The notes beneath the pieces are model-generated. The model made no database searches. It was not told the origin of the DNA and saw only the letters and a program-made list of their open reading frames with translations. Source: Spirochaetales bacterium (GTDB lineage: Bacteria > Spirochaetota > Spirochaetia > Sphaerochaetales > Sphaerochaetaceae). From it: a stretch of DNA of 7,832 nucleotides. A program made the translations under genes and the position numbers. The stretch lies in assembly GCA_028723145.1 (NCBI GenBank), contig JAQYFM010000148.1, positions 1-7,832 on the forward strand. The letters are read 5' to 3'. Shown here piece by piece: positions 1 to 7,135 of the stretch (positions are counted from its first letter, which is position 1; each line of letters starts with the position of its first letter).

Positions 1-1
1 A

Positions 2-145
2 CTTTCCTCGAATAAAATTGCTCATAGGCTATATGAAGGAATTGGCTTTAGAAAGTGTGATGTTAAGAATTGGTATGCAGGAAATACCGGTTGGACAGAT
101 TTTTATTTGTTTGAATATTATTGGTACAAAGAAACAAAAAAATAA
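2..145 (+). CDS. GNAT-family N-acetyltransferase, C-terminal fragment (left edge of window)
   Basis: This is the last 47 codons of a gene that begins outside the window; reading frame 2 is open from the first full codon to a TAA at 143-145. The peptide contains N-K-I-A-H-R-L-Y-E-G-I-G-F, which matches the conserved acetyl-CoA-site and C-terminal motif of GNAT acetyltransferases (typically N..A..LYE..GF), followed by an aromatic-rich beta-strand tail (W-T-D-F-Y-L-F-E-Y-Y-W-Y). Members transfer an acetyl group from acetyl-CoA to an amine of a small molecule or protein in the cytoplasm; the substrate cannot be inferred from this fragment. No terminator hairpin is visible after the stop. The next promoter begins only 17 bases downstream, so some read-through into the following gene is possible. 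Confidence 0.72.
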   Translation, partial: LSSNKIAHRLYEGIGFRKCDVKNWYAGNTGWTDFYLFEYYWYKETKK

Positions 146-162
146 TATATTTGTAATGTATA

Positions 163-191
163 TTCATATTTTGTAAAAGGATTGTTATAAT
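163..191 (+). promoter_or_regulatory. Sigma-A-type promoter with extended -10, driving the lipoprotein/kinase unit
   Basis: The -35 candidate is TTCATA (163-168, four of six consensus bases). After a 17-base spacer comes a perfect -10 TATAAT (186-191), preceded by TG at 183-184, which makes an extended -10 (TGtTATAAT). Transcription would start near 198, leaving a leader of about 25 bases that carries the AAAGGA ribosome binding site at 211-216, six bases before the ATG at 223. It is the only well-formed promoter I see upstream of either gene in this pair. No operator-like palindrome was found around it. Confidence 0.7.
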
Positions 192-222
192 ACCATAATT
201 TTTTAGATTAAAAGGATAAAAT

Positions 223-1656
223 ATGAATTTTAAAAGAGCGATTATTGCTTTATTATCAGTATTACTTCTGTTAAGTGGATGTACAAATAAACAAGACAGC
301 AATAGTGAAATAAAGCTTGATCCAAATAATCCAGTATCATTAACAATTTGGCACTACTATAATGGTGCTCAGCAAGCAGCATTTGATGAATTACTCCAAG
401 AATTTAATGCTACAACTGGTAAACAAAAGGGAATATATATAGAAGGTTATTCTCAAGGTTCTGTTTCTGACTTAGAGAAAGCATTATCTGATTCAGTAGC
501 TGAAAAGGTTGGTGCAAAAGCTATGCCTGATATTTTCTCAACCTATGCTGATACTGCATATGCAATTCAAAAGCAAGGAAAGCTTGCCAATTTAAAATCA
601 TATTTTACTGATGAGGAATTAGCCCTCTATGTAGATGGCTACATCGAAGAAGGATATTTCTTTGATGATAACGCTCTATATTTATTCCCTGTTGCTAAAT
701 CAACAGAAGTAATGATGCTAAATACAACTGATTGGGAGCCTTTTGCTAAGGAATGTAATGTAAGCTACGATGACTTAGCAACAATTGAAGGTGTAGTTGA
801 GGTTTCTAAAAAGTATTACGAGTGGTCTAATGGTAAAGCCTTCTACGGTAGAGACTCTATGAGTAACTATTTTGTTATTGGCATGAAGCAGATGGGTGTT
901 GATATTTTTGATGTCAAGGATGGAAATGTTACAATTAGAGCTGAAAAGGATAAGATTCGCCGTCTTTGGGATAATTACTATGTTCCATTTGTAAGTGGTT
1001 ATTTTACTGCTTTAGGAAAGTTTAGATCAGATGATGTAAAAACAGGTGATATTCTATGTTATACAGGTTCAACATCATCATCAATGTATTTCCCTGATGA
1101 GGTAGTTTTAGATGATGGTAATAAGAAAATTGAATATGTTGTCCTACCTGCACCAATTATGAAAGCTGGAGAACGCTATGCAGTACAGCAGGGTGCTGGC
1201 ATGGCAGTAACTAAATCAGATGTGAAGAGAGAATATGCTGCAACAGAATTCTTAAAGTGGTTTACAGCTAAAGAAAACAATTTAAGATTTGTTTGTGAAT
1301 CTTCATATCTGCCTGTAAGAAAAGATGCCAACTCAATAGATTCTTTAGATTTAGTAATTAAAAATCAAAATTTAAATGTTAATGAAAAGGTTTATGATTG
1401 CTTGGTTTCTGTATTAAGCCAATCTGATAGTGTTAAATACTATACAACTAAGAGTTTTAACAACGGTTATCAAACACGTAAGGTTCTAGATTTTAATCTC
1501 TCTGATAAAGCAGTAGCAGATAAAAAGGCTATTGAAAGTCTTATTTCATCTGGCGTTTCTCGAGATGAAGCTTTAAGAAAATATATTGGTGATGAATCAT
1601 TTGAAAGCTGGTATAAATCTTTCTGTGATAAACTTGAAACAACAGCCCATAAATAA
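223..1656 (+). CDS. Extracellular solute-binding lipoprotein (ABC-type sugar-binding-like), paired with a sensor kinase
   Basis: A 477-residue secreted lipoprotein. It starts with a short basic stretch (MNFKR), a hydrophobic core (residues 6-17) and a lipobox L-L-S-G-C, with the lipidated cysteine at residue 20; a polar linker follows to about residue 36. The mature part opens with V-S-L-T-I-W-H-Y-Y-N-G, the first strand of bacterial family 1/8 solute-binding proteins. It later shows A-M-P-D-I-F (100-105), a V-Q-Q-G-A-G-M-A-V-T segment (321-330) and F-L-K-W-F-T (343-348), all typical of the sugar-binding class. The start is fixed: an in-frame TAA lies at 217-219 and AAAGGA sits six bases upstream of the ATG. 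Five cysteines in the mature chain beyond Cys20 (178, 279, 358, 393, 468) fit an anaerobe. No permease or ATPase gene adjoins it; the next gene, 23 bases on, is a hybrid histidine kinase. A sensory, ligand-presenting role is therefore inferred. The ligand is unknown, and an orphan transport role remains possible. Confidence 0.88.
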   Translation: MNFKRAIIALLSVLLLLSGCTNKQDSNSEIKLDPNNPVSLTIWHYYNGAQQAAFDELLQEFNATTGKQKGIYIEGYSQGSVSDLEKALSDSVAEKVGAKAMPDIFSTYADTAYAIQKQGKLANLKSYFTDEELALYVDGYIEEGYFFDDNALYLFPVAKSTEVMMLNTTDWEPFAKECNVSYDDLATIEGVVEVSKKYYEWSNGKAFYGRDSMSNYFVIGMKQMGVDIFDVKDGNVTIRAEKDKIRRLWDNYYVPFVSGYFTALGKFRSDDVKTGDILCYTGSTSSSMYFPDEVVLDDGNKKIEYVVLPAPIMKAGERYAVQQGAGMAVTKSDVKREYAATEFLKWFTAKENNLRFVCESSYLPVRKDANSIDSLDLVIKNQNLNVNEKVYDCLVSVLSQSDSVKYYTTKSFNNGYQTRKVLDFNLSDKAVADKKAIESLISSGVSRDEALRKYIGDESFESWYKSFCDKLETTAHK

Positions 1657-1679
1657 TTATTTAGAATAAGAGGTATTAG

Positions 1680-4600
1680 ATGAAAAATAAGAAGAGAAAG
1701 ATTATATATTTATTACTAATACCTCTAATTTTTGTTGTAATCCTTCAAGGTTTACTACCTTTTTCTACACTTAATTTTTTAAAGACAAAAGAAACCTTAG
1801 CTCAGAATGCGGTTAACATAGATAGTTATCTAGTTGAAAACCGTAAGGTAGTTCTCGAGAATGCGATGCTAGATCAATGGAACGAGATATCTAGTGAATC
1901 GATTTTCCTTGATAGTGCTTTAAAAGAGCTGTTGAAGGAAAATGATATTACCATCGAGGAGTTTCTAAATAATAAAATTATTCAGCGCAAATACGTTGAA
2001 AATATATTTGGAGAACTTTTAGATTATCTAAGAAGAGATAATACTTGTGGAGTATTTTTAATACTTGCTAATGATAAAGATATTGATAATGCAAATGATT
2101 ACGTAGGTGTTTTTGTCAGGGACTCAGATCCTACAACAAGAACTCAAAGTGACTCTGACTTACTATTTGAGCGTGGTGATAAAACATTAGCAAGAAGCTC
2201 TGGAATTGCTTTAGATAGTTCTTGGAATACTATGTTCTCTTTCCTTGGAAATGGGGTAAGAGCAGCTGATGACTTTTTCTATAAGCCATATATTTTAGCA
2301 AAGAATAATCCAGAGGCCTTAATTACTGATTTAGCCTATTGGTCTCTACCTTTCGTTCTTGAAGACCATAGAATGGATAACCATGAGATGATTACATACT
2401 CTATCCCTCTTTGTTTGGATGGAGAAGTCTATGGTATTTTAGGAAGTGAGGTCTCAACTGCATATATAGAAAACTCATACTTACAAGTAAGGGACTTAGA
2501 CCGTAATTTAAATGCGGGCTATGCAATTGCACTTGATCTTGGCAATGATAGATATAAGATCATTTCTGGAAAAGGGCTTCTTTACAACAGTATTAGAAGA
2601 GATAATGAGATATTTAGCTTAGAGCAAACTAATTACAAAGATTTATTTAAAGTAAGTAATACTAATATTGGAAAACAAGGAATTTATTCCGCAAAGTCTA
2701 GTTTTAAGCTCTACGGAGGAAAGGTGCCATATGATAACACCAATTGGGTGTTATGTGGGTTTGTAACAGAGGATTCAATTTTTGGCTTAGGTAACCAACT
2801 GTATCGTACGATACTTCTTGCAATTTTTATGTGTGCCCTAATAGGTGTAGCTGTCATGATTTTTGCGGTTCGCTATATTTCTCGACCAATCCTTCGCCTA
2901 ATGGATTCTGTTCGTGGGGGAATGGAAGGCCTTATTAGCTTTAAGCCTTCCAATATTGTAGAAATTGATGAACTTCATGAAGTTGTGCAGAACTTAACTG
3001 AAACAGAAGCAAAAACAGAAAAGCAACTTATTGAGGAAAAAGAACGATATAGAATTGCCCTTGAGAGCTCTAATGATGAATTTTTTACCTATCGTGAAAA
3101 GAGTAAAACTCTTGAGATTGTAAATAGTAAAATCTACGATGGCTTATGGGATATTAATGAATTTTGGCAAAAAGCAATTGAACCTCGGGTTTCTTACAAA
3201 GAACAAATTGCGTTAATGGAGCAAATTCAAGGAGATAAAATTGAAGGTTCAATTGAAGTATGCTTCAAAAATGCTGATGGTGAACACTACATGGAAATCA
3301 ACTGGAAGAGGGTTGTGGATAAAGCAAGTGGTGATAGAACAACTGTTGGTTATTTACGTGATATACATGAAACTAAACTCAAGGAGCTTGAGCAACTGAA
3401 GCGCCAAATCCTTGATCCAGTAACACACTGTTATCGCTTAGAATATGGAAAGGGTTTATTGGAAAATGCAGATAGAAGTAATGGTGTATTAGTCATTATT
3501 GATATTTGTGATTTCTCATCTATTGTAAAAGATAATGGATTAATATTTGGAGACATACTTTTAAATGAACTTGCTCTGATTATTAAAACTATTTGTAGCG
3601 ATGAAATCTTAATTCGCTCTGATTCTAATTCTTTTATTTTATGGCTTCCTCTTTTTTCTTCTATTGAAGCAAAGAGAGCACTTCACAGGATTGAAGAGGA
3701 GTTCTCTTCATTAATTCGGCCTGATGCATTAATTCTTAAGGTAAAAGCAGGCCTTGTAAGTGCAAATAATGAGAGTGTAAAAGAGCTAATTGATAAAGCT
3801 AATTCTGCATTGATTGTTGCAAAGAGAAAGGGCTTTGATATTGAAGAGTGGAATAGCAATATTGGTGTAAGAGAAGCTTTCTTTGGTGAAATCTTATCAC
3901 AAAACAATATTGATAATATGGGATTAGCATCTCTTCTTTTAAATCTATTTGATAGAACTAATTCTACTGCGGCAGCCCTTGATTTAGCATTTAAAAGGTT
4001 GTCAAAACACTTTAATTTAATTGATTTACTAGTAACCTCCTTTTCAAGTGAGTACTTGTATGGTCTTGTCGATTATTGTTGTAAATATAAGAAAACACCT
4101 GAAGGTATTGAGCCTGTTTACCATCTAAGTGATAAAGATTATCAAGAGATGAATAAGTTATCGGCTCTGAATACCTTATTATCGATGGATGAGGCTGTTG
4201 ATACTGCGGCAATCTTCCAAAAAGATTTAGGCCCAAGAAATGGTATTACCTTTTATATGTCTGATAATGGGCAATATTCAGGTTCAATCTTCTTTGTAGG
4301 TTTGGATCCTGCTTTGTTGATGGATAAAGATAAAGCTAATTTATTAAGTGAAATAAGCACTGTTATTCAAAATAGAGTAAACCAAGAGCGTCATGATTTA
4401 TCTGCTAGGGCTAAGTCAGACTTCCTAGCTAGAATGTCTCATGAAATTCGAACACCAATGAACGGTATCATTGGTATGAGTGAAATAGCCCTCCAAGAGG
4501 GTCAAAGCCGTGAAGTAATTATCGATTGCTTAAAGAAGGTTAGAGCTTCCTCTGACTATCTATTGGGCTTACTAAATGACATTTTAGATATGTCTAAGAT

Positions 4601-5537
4601 TGAAAGTGGAAAGATGACACTATCAAAGAATGACTTTGATTTAAAGAAACTTATTGATGAACTTCACCCTGTACTTGATGGAGAATTTGCTGATAAAAAA
4701 CAAACACTAGCTTTTGATATCGATTTAAAGCATAAGTGGTTCTATGGTGATGCATTACGCATTACTCAAGTATTAATTAATTTGTTAGGTAATGCAGTAA
4801 AGTACTCTCCAAGTGGTTCAAGAACCCTCTTAACTGTTAAGGAAAGTAGATTAGATGATAACACTGCTATTATCTACTTTGCGGTTAGTGATGAAGGCTT
4901 TGGAATAGCCGAAGAAGATAAAAATCGCATCTTTGGTATTTTTGAGCAACTAAGTAATTCATCTAACCAGAGACAAGGTACTGGTCTTGGATTATCAATT
5001 TGTAACAGATTAATTCATATGATGAATTCTGAAATCTTATTGGACAGTGAAGTTGGAAAGGGCAGTACATTCTACTTCACTCTAGAGCTTCCTATTGTTC
5101 AAGAGCCAGAGGTTAAGAAAGAGGAATCAATTGAAGAAATAGATTTCAGCAAAGTTAATATCCTTGTTGCAGAGGACAATGAGCTTAATATGGAAATTAT
5201 TAGAGCTTTCCTTGAAAAAGAAGGTTGTCATGTTGATTCTGCTTTCAATGGTAGAGAAGCTGTAGAGATGTTTACCTCTTCAGGAGAAGGTTACTATCAA
5301 ATTATTTTTATGGATGTGATGATGCCTGTCATGGATGGCTTAGAAGCATCTCATACGATTAGAACAAGTAACCACCCAAACCATGAAAATATACCTATTA
5401 TTGCAGTTAGTGCTAACGCCTTTGATGAGGATATTAAGAGGTCTCTAGCAAGTGGTATGAATGCACATCTATCTAAACCGGTAGAACCAAGTAAGCTTAT
5501 CGAAATGGTTCGCTATTTTGCGCAAAAAAGAAAATAA
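1680..5537 (+). CDS. Hybrid sensor histidine kinase with Cache-like, HAMP, PAS, degenerate GGDEF, GAF-like, HisKA, HATPase and REC modules
   Basis: A 1285-residue membrane kinase. Order of parts: TM1 (about 8-29); extracellular double-Cache-like sensor (about 31-374; Y-S-I-P-L..G-E-V-Y-G-I-L-G-S-E at 240-257 is typical); TM2 (about 376-399); HAMP (about 400-450); PAS (about 455-567); GGDEF-like fold (about 575-720) with D-S-N-S-F (648-652) in place of GGDEF; GAF-like region (about 735-900, weaker); HisKA with H-E-I-R-T-P and phospho-acceptor His921; HATPase with N box N1034/N1038, D-E-G-F-G (1071-1075) and G-T-G-L-G-L (1100-1105); REC (about 1158-1280) with acidic pair E1165/D1166, phospho-acceptor D1212, S1244 and K1266. 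The kinase and receiver residues are intact, so autophosphorylation and transfer to D1212 are expected. The start is set by an in-frame TAG at 1677-1679 and AAGAGG (1668-1673) six bases upstream. It is co-transcribed with the upstream binding lipoprotein, the probable ligand partner. The GGDEF part lacks the catalytic signature and an RxxD inhibitory site. No HPt or output domain follows REC. Confidence 0.93.
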   Translation: MKNKKRKIIYLLLIPLIFVVILQGLLPFSTLNFLKTKETLAQNAVNIDSYLVENRKVVLENAMLDQWNEISSESIFLDSALKELLKENDITIEEFLNNKIIQRKYVENIFGELLDYLRRDNTCGVFLILANDKDIDNANDYVGVFVRDSDPTTRTQSDSDLLFERGDKTLARSSGIALDSSWNTMFSFLGNGVRAADDFFYKPYILAKNNPEALITDLAYWSLPFVLEDHRMDNHEMITYSIPLCLDGEVYGILGSEVSTAYIENSYLQVRDLDRNLNAGYAIALDLGNDRYKIISGKGLLYNSIRRDNEIFSLEQTNYKDLFKVSNTNIGKQGIYSAKSSFKLYGGKVPYDNTNWVLCGFVTEDSIFGLGNQLYRTILLAIFMCALIGVAVMIFAVRYISRPILRLMDSVRGGMEGLISFKPSNIVEIDELHEVVQNLTETEAKTEKQLIEEKERYRIALESSNDEFFTYREKSKTLEIVNSKIYDGLWDINEFWQKAIEPRVSYKEQIALMEQIQGDKIEGSIEVCFKNADGEHYMEINWKRVVDKASGDRTTVGYLRDIHETKLKELEQLKRQILDPVTHCYRLEYGKGLLENADRSNGVLVIIDICDFSSIVKDNGLIFGDILLNELALIIKTICSDEILIRSDSNSFILWLPLFSSIEAKRALHRIEEEFSSLIRPDALILKVKAGLVSANNESVKELIDKANSALIVAKRKGFDIEEWNSNIGVREAFFGEILSQNNIDNMGLASLLLNLFDRTNSTAAALDLAFKRLSKHFNLIDLLVTSFSSEYLYGLVDYCCKYKKTPEGIEPVYHLSDKDYQEMNKLSALNTLLSMDEAVDTAAIFQKDLGPRNGITFYMSDNGQYSGSIFFVGLDPALLMDKDKANLLSEISTVIQNRVNQERHDLSARAKSDFLARMSHEIRTPMNGIIGMSEIALQEGQSREVIIDCLKKVRASSDYLLGLLNDILDMSKIESGKMTLSKNDFDLKKLIDELHPVLDGEFADKKQTLAFDIDLKHKWFYGDALRITQVLINLLGNAVKYSPSGSRTLLTVKESRLDDNTAIIYFAVSDEGFGIAEEDKNRIFGIFEQLSNSSNQRQGTGLGLSICNRLIHMMNSEILLDSEVGKGSTFYFTLELPIVQEPEVKKEESIEEIDFSKVNILVAEDNELNMEIIRAFLEKEGCHVDSAFNGREAVEMFTSSGEGYYQIIFMDVMMPVMDGLEASHTIRTSNHPNHENIPIIAVSANAFDEDIKRSLASGMNAHLSKPVEPSKLIEMVRYFAQKRK

Positions 5538-5566
5538 AAGTTGTATTTTTTAGCTTTTAAATTTTT

Positions 5567-5582
5567 GCAACAAAACGCAACA
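5567..5582. repeat. Direct repeat GCAACA-N4-GCAACA, 10-bp phased, upstream of ygeY
   Basis: Two identical hexamers GCAACA lie at 5567-5572 and 5577-5582, start to start exactly 10 bases, which is one helical turn, so both face the same side of the DNA. The pair ends eight bases before the candidate -35 of ygeY (5590-5595). Same-face direct repeats just upstream of a -35 are a common layout for activator binding sites, for example for response regulators. This is a positional inference; the binding protein is unknown, and a six-base repeat in an AT-rich spacer can arise by chance. Confidence 0.35.
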
Positions 5583-5589
5583 TTTTCTG

Positions 5590-5647
5590 TTTACAAATCT
5601 CTTTTTCTCGATTAGCATATATATAGGGTTAAAAAAACTCTTATAAT
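5590..5647 (+). promoter_or_regulatory. Candidate promoter region of ygeY (two possible -10 boxes)
   Basis: Two readings are possible. P1 has -35 TTTACA (5590-5595, five of six), a 17-base spacer and -10 TAGCAT (5613-5618, four of six), with a start near 5625 and a leader of about 47 bases. P2 has a perfect TATAAT at 5642-5647 but no recognisable -35 at 16-18 bases upstream (only ATATAT-like sequence), and would start near 5654, seven bases before the GGAGG ribosome binding site. The spacer contains no terminator for the kinase gene, so read-through from upstream is possible in addition. I favour P1 because both elements are present at ideal spacing. Confidence 0.5.
5625..5641 (+). other. Small stem-loop in the predicted ygeY leader
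   Basis: AGGGTT (5625-5630) can pair with AACTCT (5636-5641), with one G-U pair, around a five-base all-A loop. If P1 is used, this hairpin would sit at the extreme 5' end of the ygeY transcript, where stem-loops are known to slow decay in other bacteria. It is not followed by a T tract, so it does not look like a terminator. It is short and partly AT, so its stability is modest. Confidence 0.25.
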
Positions 5648-5671
5648 AGCGAGACAATACGGAGGATATGT

Positions 5672-7048
5672 ATGGATTACGCTGCAATCAAGAAGGCTGC
5701 AGAAGCTTATGGACCTGCAATGACAAAATTTTTGAGGGATATGATCGCTATTCCTTCTGAAAGCTGTGAAGAAAAGGGTGTTGTATTAAGAATTAAAGAA
5801 GAGATGGAAAGCCTTGGTTATGATAAGGTTGAAATCGATGGACTTGGTAATGTAATTGGCTGGATGGGCGATGGAGATAAAATTATTGCAATCGATAGCC
5901 ATATTGATACAGTAGGTATTGGTAATATTAATAACTGGGAAGCTGATCCTTATAAGGGATATGAAACAGATAAAGTAATCTACGGTCGTGGTGGTAGTGA
6001 CCAGGAAGGTGGTATGGCTTCTGCAACATATGGTGCGAAGATCATGAAGGACCTTGGCCTTATTCCAGAAGGCTACAAAATCATGGTAGTTGGTTCAGTA
6101 CAGGAAGAAGACTGTGATGGTATGTGCTGGCAGTATATTTACAACGTAGATAAGATTGTTCCTGAATTCGTTATTTCTACAGAACCTACAGATGGTGGTA
6201 TCTATCGTGGTCATAGAGGTAGAATGGAAATCAGAGTTGATGTTAAGGGTGTAAGCTGCCATGGTTCAGCTCCTGAAAGAGGTGATAACGCAATTTACAA
6301 GATGGCTGATATCCTTCAGGATGTTAGAGCTCTCAACGAGAACCCAGCAGATGACAGTGTTGAAATTAAGGGCCTTGTAAAGATGCTTGATCCTAAGTAC
6401 AACCCAGATCACTATGAAGATGCGAGATTCCTTGGTAGAGGTACATGTACAACTAGCCAGATTTTCTACACATCTCCTTCACGCTGTGCTGTAGCTGATA
6501 GCTGTGCAATCTCAATCGATAGAAGAATGACAGCTGGTGAAACATATAAGAGTTGCTTAAAGGAAATTGAAGATCTCCCATCAGTTAAAAAGTATGGTGA
6601 TGATGTTAAGGTATCAATGTACTGGTATGACAGACCAGCTTGGACAGGTGAAGTTTATAAGACAGAATGCTTCTTCCCAACTTGGATTAACAAAGAGTCT
6701 GCTCCACACGTACAGGCATTAATCGATGCTCACAAGGCACTTTGGGGTGATACAAGACTTTGGGCTGATGATACAGCAAAAGCTAAGAGAGAAGGTAGAC
6801 CTCTTACAGATAAGTGGACATTCTCTACTAACGGTGTATCAATCCAGGGAAGATATGGAATTCCTTGCGTAGGATTTGGTCCAGGTGCTGAAAGCCAGGC
6901 TCACGCTCCTAACGAAATTACATGGAAGCAGGATCTTGTAGTTTGTGCAGCACTTTATGCAGCAGTTCCAATGCTCTATAAGCCAGGTGATAAGAGTGAA
7001 AGTGCAACATCTTTCCGCCAGGAACTCACTGGTAATGATATTAAGTAA
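5672..7048 (+). CDS. ygeY: YgeY family selenium metabolism-linked hydrolase (M20 metallopeptidase superfamily)
   Basis: A 458-residue cytoplasmic M20-family hydrolase, full length for the YgeY family. The two-metal active site is complete: His77 in S-H-I-D-T with Asp79, bridging Asp110 ([10 protein letters not shown]), the Glu145/Glu146 pair (general base and ligand), Glu171 (S-T-E-P-T-D) and His411 (Q-A-H-A-P-N-E). The lid/dimerisation domain runs from about 180 to 300 and contains [11 protein letters not shown] with His197. M20 enzymes cleave amide bonds of small substrates; the YgeY substrate is unsettled. In other genomes ygeY lies with ygeW, ygeX, ssnA, hyuA and xanthine-dehydrogenase-like genes tied to selenium-dependent purine or urate breakdown. 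Here none of these is adjacent: ygeY stands alone between its own promoter region and a terminator. The start is set by GGAGG at 5661-5665, six bases before ATG. Codon use is G+C-richer than its neighbours (26 of 60 in 6241-6300), with preferred AAG and AGA codons, which suggests high expression. Confidence 0.93.
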   Translation: MDYAAIKKAAEAYGPAMTKFLRDMIAIPSESCEEKGVVLRIKEEMESLGYDKVEIDGLGNVIGWMGDGDKIIAIDSHIDTVGIGNINNWEADPYKGYETDKVIYGRGGSDQEGGMASATYGAKIMKDLGLIPEGYKIMVVGSVQEEDCDGMCWQYIYNVDKIVPEFVISTEPTDGGIYRGHRGRMEIRVDVKGVSCHGSAPERGDNAIYKMADILQDVRALNENPADDSVEIKGLVKMLDPKYNPDHYEDARFLGRGTCTTSQIFYTSPSRCAVADSCAISIDRRMTAGETYKSCLKEIEDLPSVKKYGDDVKVSMYWYDRPAWTGEVYKTECFFPTWINKESAPHVQALIDAHKALWGDTRLWADDTAKAKREGRPLTDKWTFSTNGVSIQGRYGIPCVGFGPGAESQAHAPNEITWKQDLVVCAALYAAVPMLYKPGDKSESATSFRQELTGNDIK

Positions 7049-7051
7049 AAT

Positions 7052-7068
7052 AAGTTACTTTATAACTT
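7052..7068 (+). repeat. AT-rich inverted repeat just before the terminator
   Basis: AAGTTA (7052-7057) and TAACTT (7063-7068) are perfect complements around a five-base loop. They lie four bases after the ygeY stop codon and three bases before the terminator stem. The hairpin has one G-C pair per arm, so it is weak. It may act with the terminator in 3'-end protection, or be incidental. Confidence 0.35.
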
Positions 7069-7071
7069 TAG

Positions 7072-7098
7072 GGGAATCTAGAAATAGGTTCCCTTTTT
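7072..7098 (+). terminator. Rho-independent terminator of ygeY
   Basis: GGGAATCT (7072-7079) pairs with AGGTTCCC (7086-7093) over eight base pairs including one G-U, with a six-base loop AGAAAT, and is followed directly by five T (7094-7098) and further T-rich sequence. The stem begins 24 bases after the ygeY stop codon. This closes the ygeY transcript and separates it from the next gene. Confidence 0.92.
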
Positions 7099-7100
7099 GA

Positions 7101-7129
7101 TTTCTTTTCTAAATTAACTCTTGTATCAT
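7101..7129 (+). promoter_or_regulatory. Weak promoter candidate for the last gene, placed as for a leaderless transcript
   Basis: TATCAT (7124-7129) matches five of six -10 consensus bases. A poor -35, TTTCTT (7101-7106), lies 17 bases upstream. A start six to seven bases after the -10 would fall at or next to the A of the ATG at 7136, leaving no room for a ribosome binding site. The region is AT-rich, so a chance match is possible. Confidence 0.35.
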
Positions 7130-7135
7130 TAATTA

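Noticed and set aside
63..302. Open frame of 79 codons on the minus strand
   Set aside because: It crosses the GNAT end, the promoter and the start of the lipoprotein gene, its product is a low-complexity hydrophobic/Asn-rich string, and no ribosome binding site supports it; it is a chance frame in AT-rich DNA.
3615..3635. Active diguanylate cyclase site in the kinase
   Set aside because: The loop reads D-S-N-S-F instead of GGDEF/GGEEF, and no RxxD site is present, so cyclic di-GMP synthesis is not supported.
3683..3907. Minus-strand open frame of 74 codons
   Set aside because: It lies wholly inside the kinase gene, antisense to the well-supported GGDEF-like region, with no recognisable protein features.
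4012..4236. Minus-strand open frame of 74 codons
   Set aside because: It is antisense to the GAF-like part of the kinase gene, and its product has no domain-like pattern.
5538..5575. Terminator after the kinase gene (GTTG...CAAC pairing with T runs)
   Set aside because: Only four to five base pairs form across a long AT loop, and no T tract follows the right arm; it does not meet the form of an intrinsic terminator.
5672..7048. Selenoprotein with an in-frame UGA in ygeY
   Set aside because: The frame is continuous without internal TGA and no SECIS-like need exists; the selenium link of the family is by genome association, not by selenocysteine in the protein.
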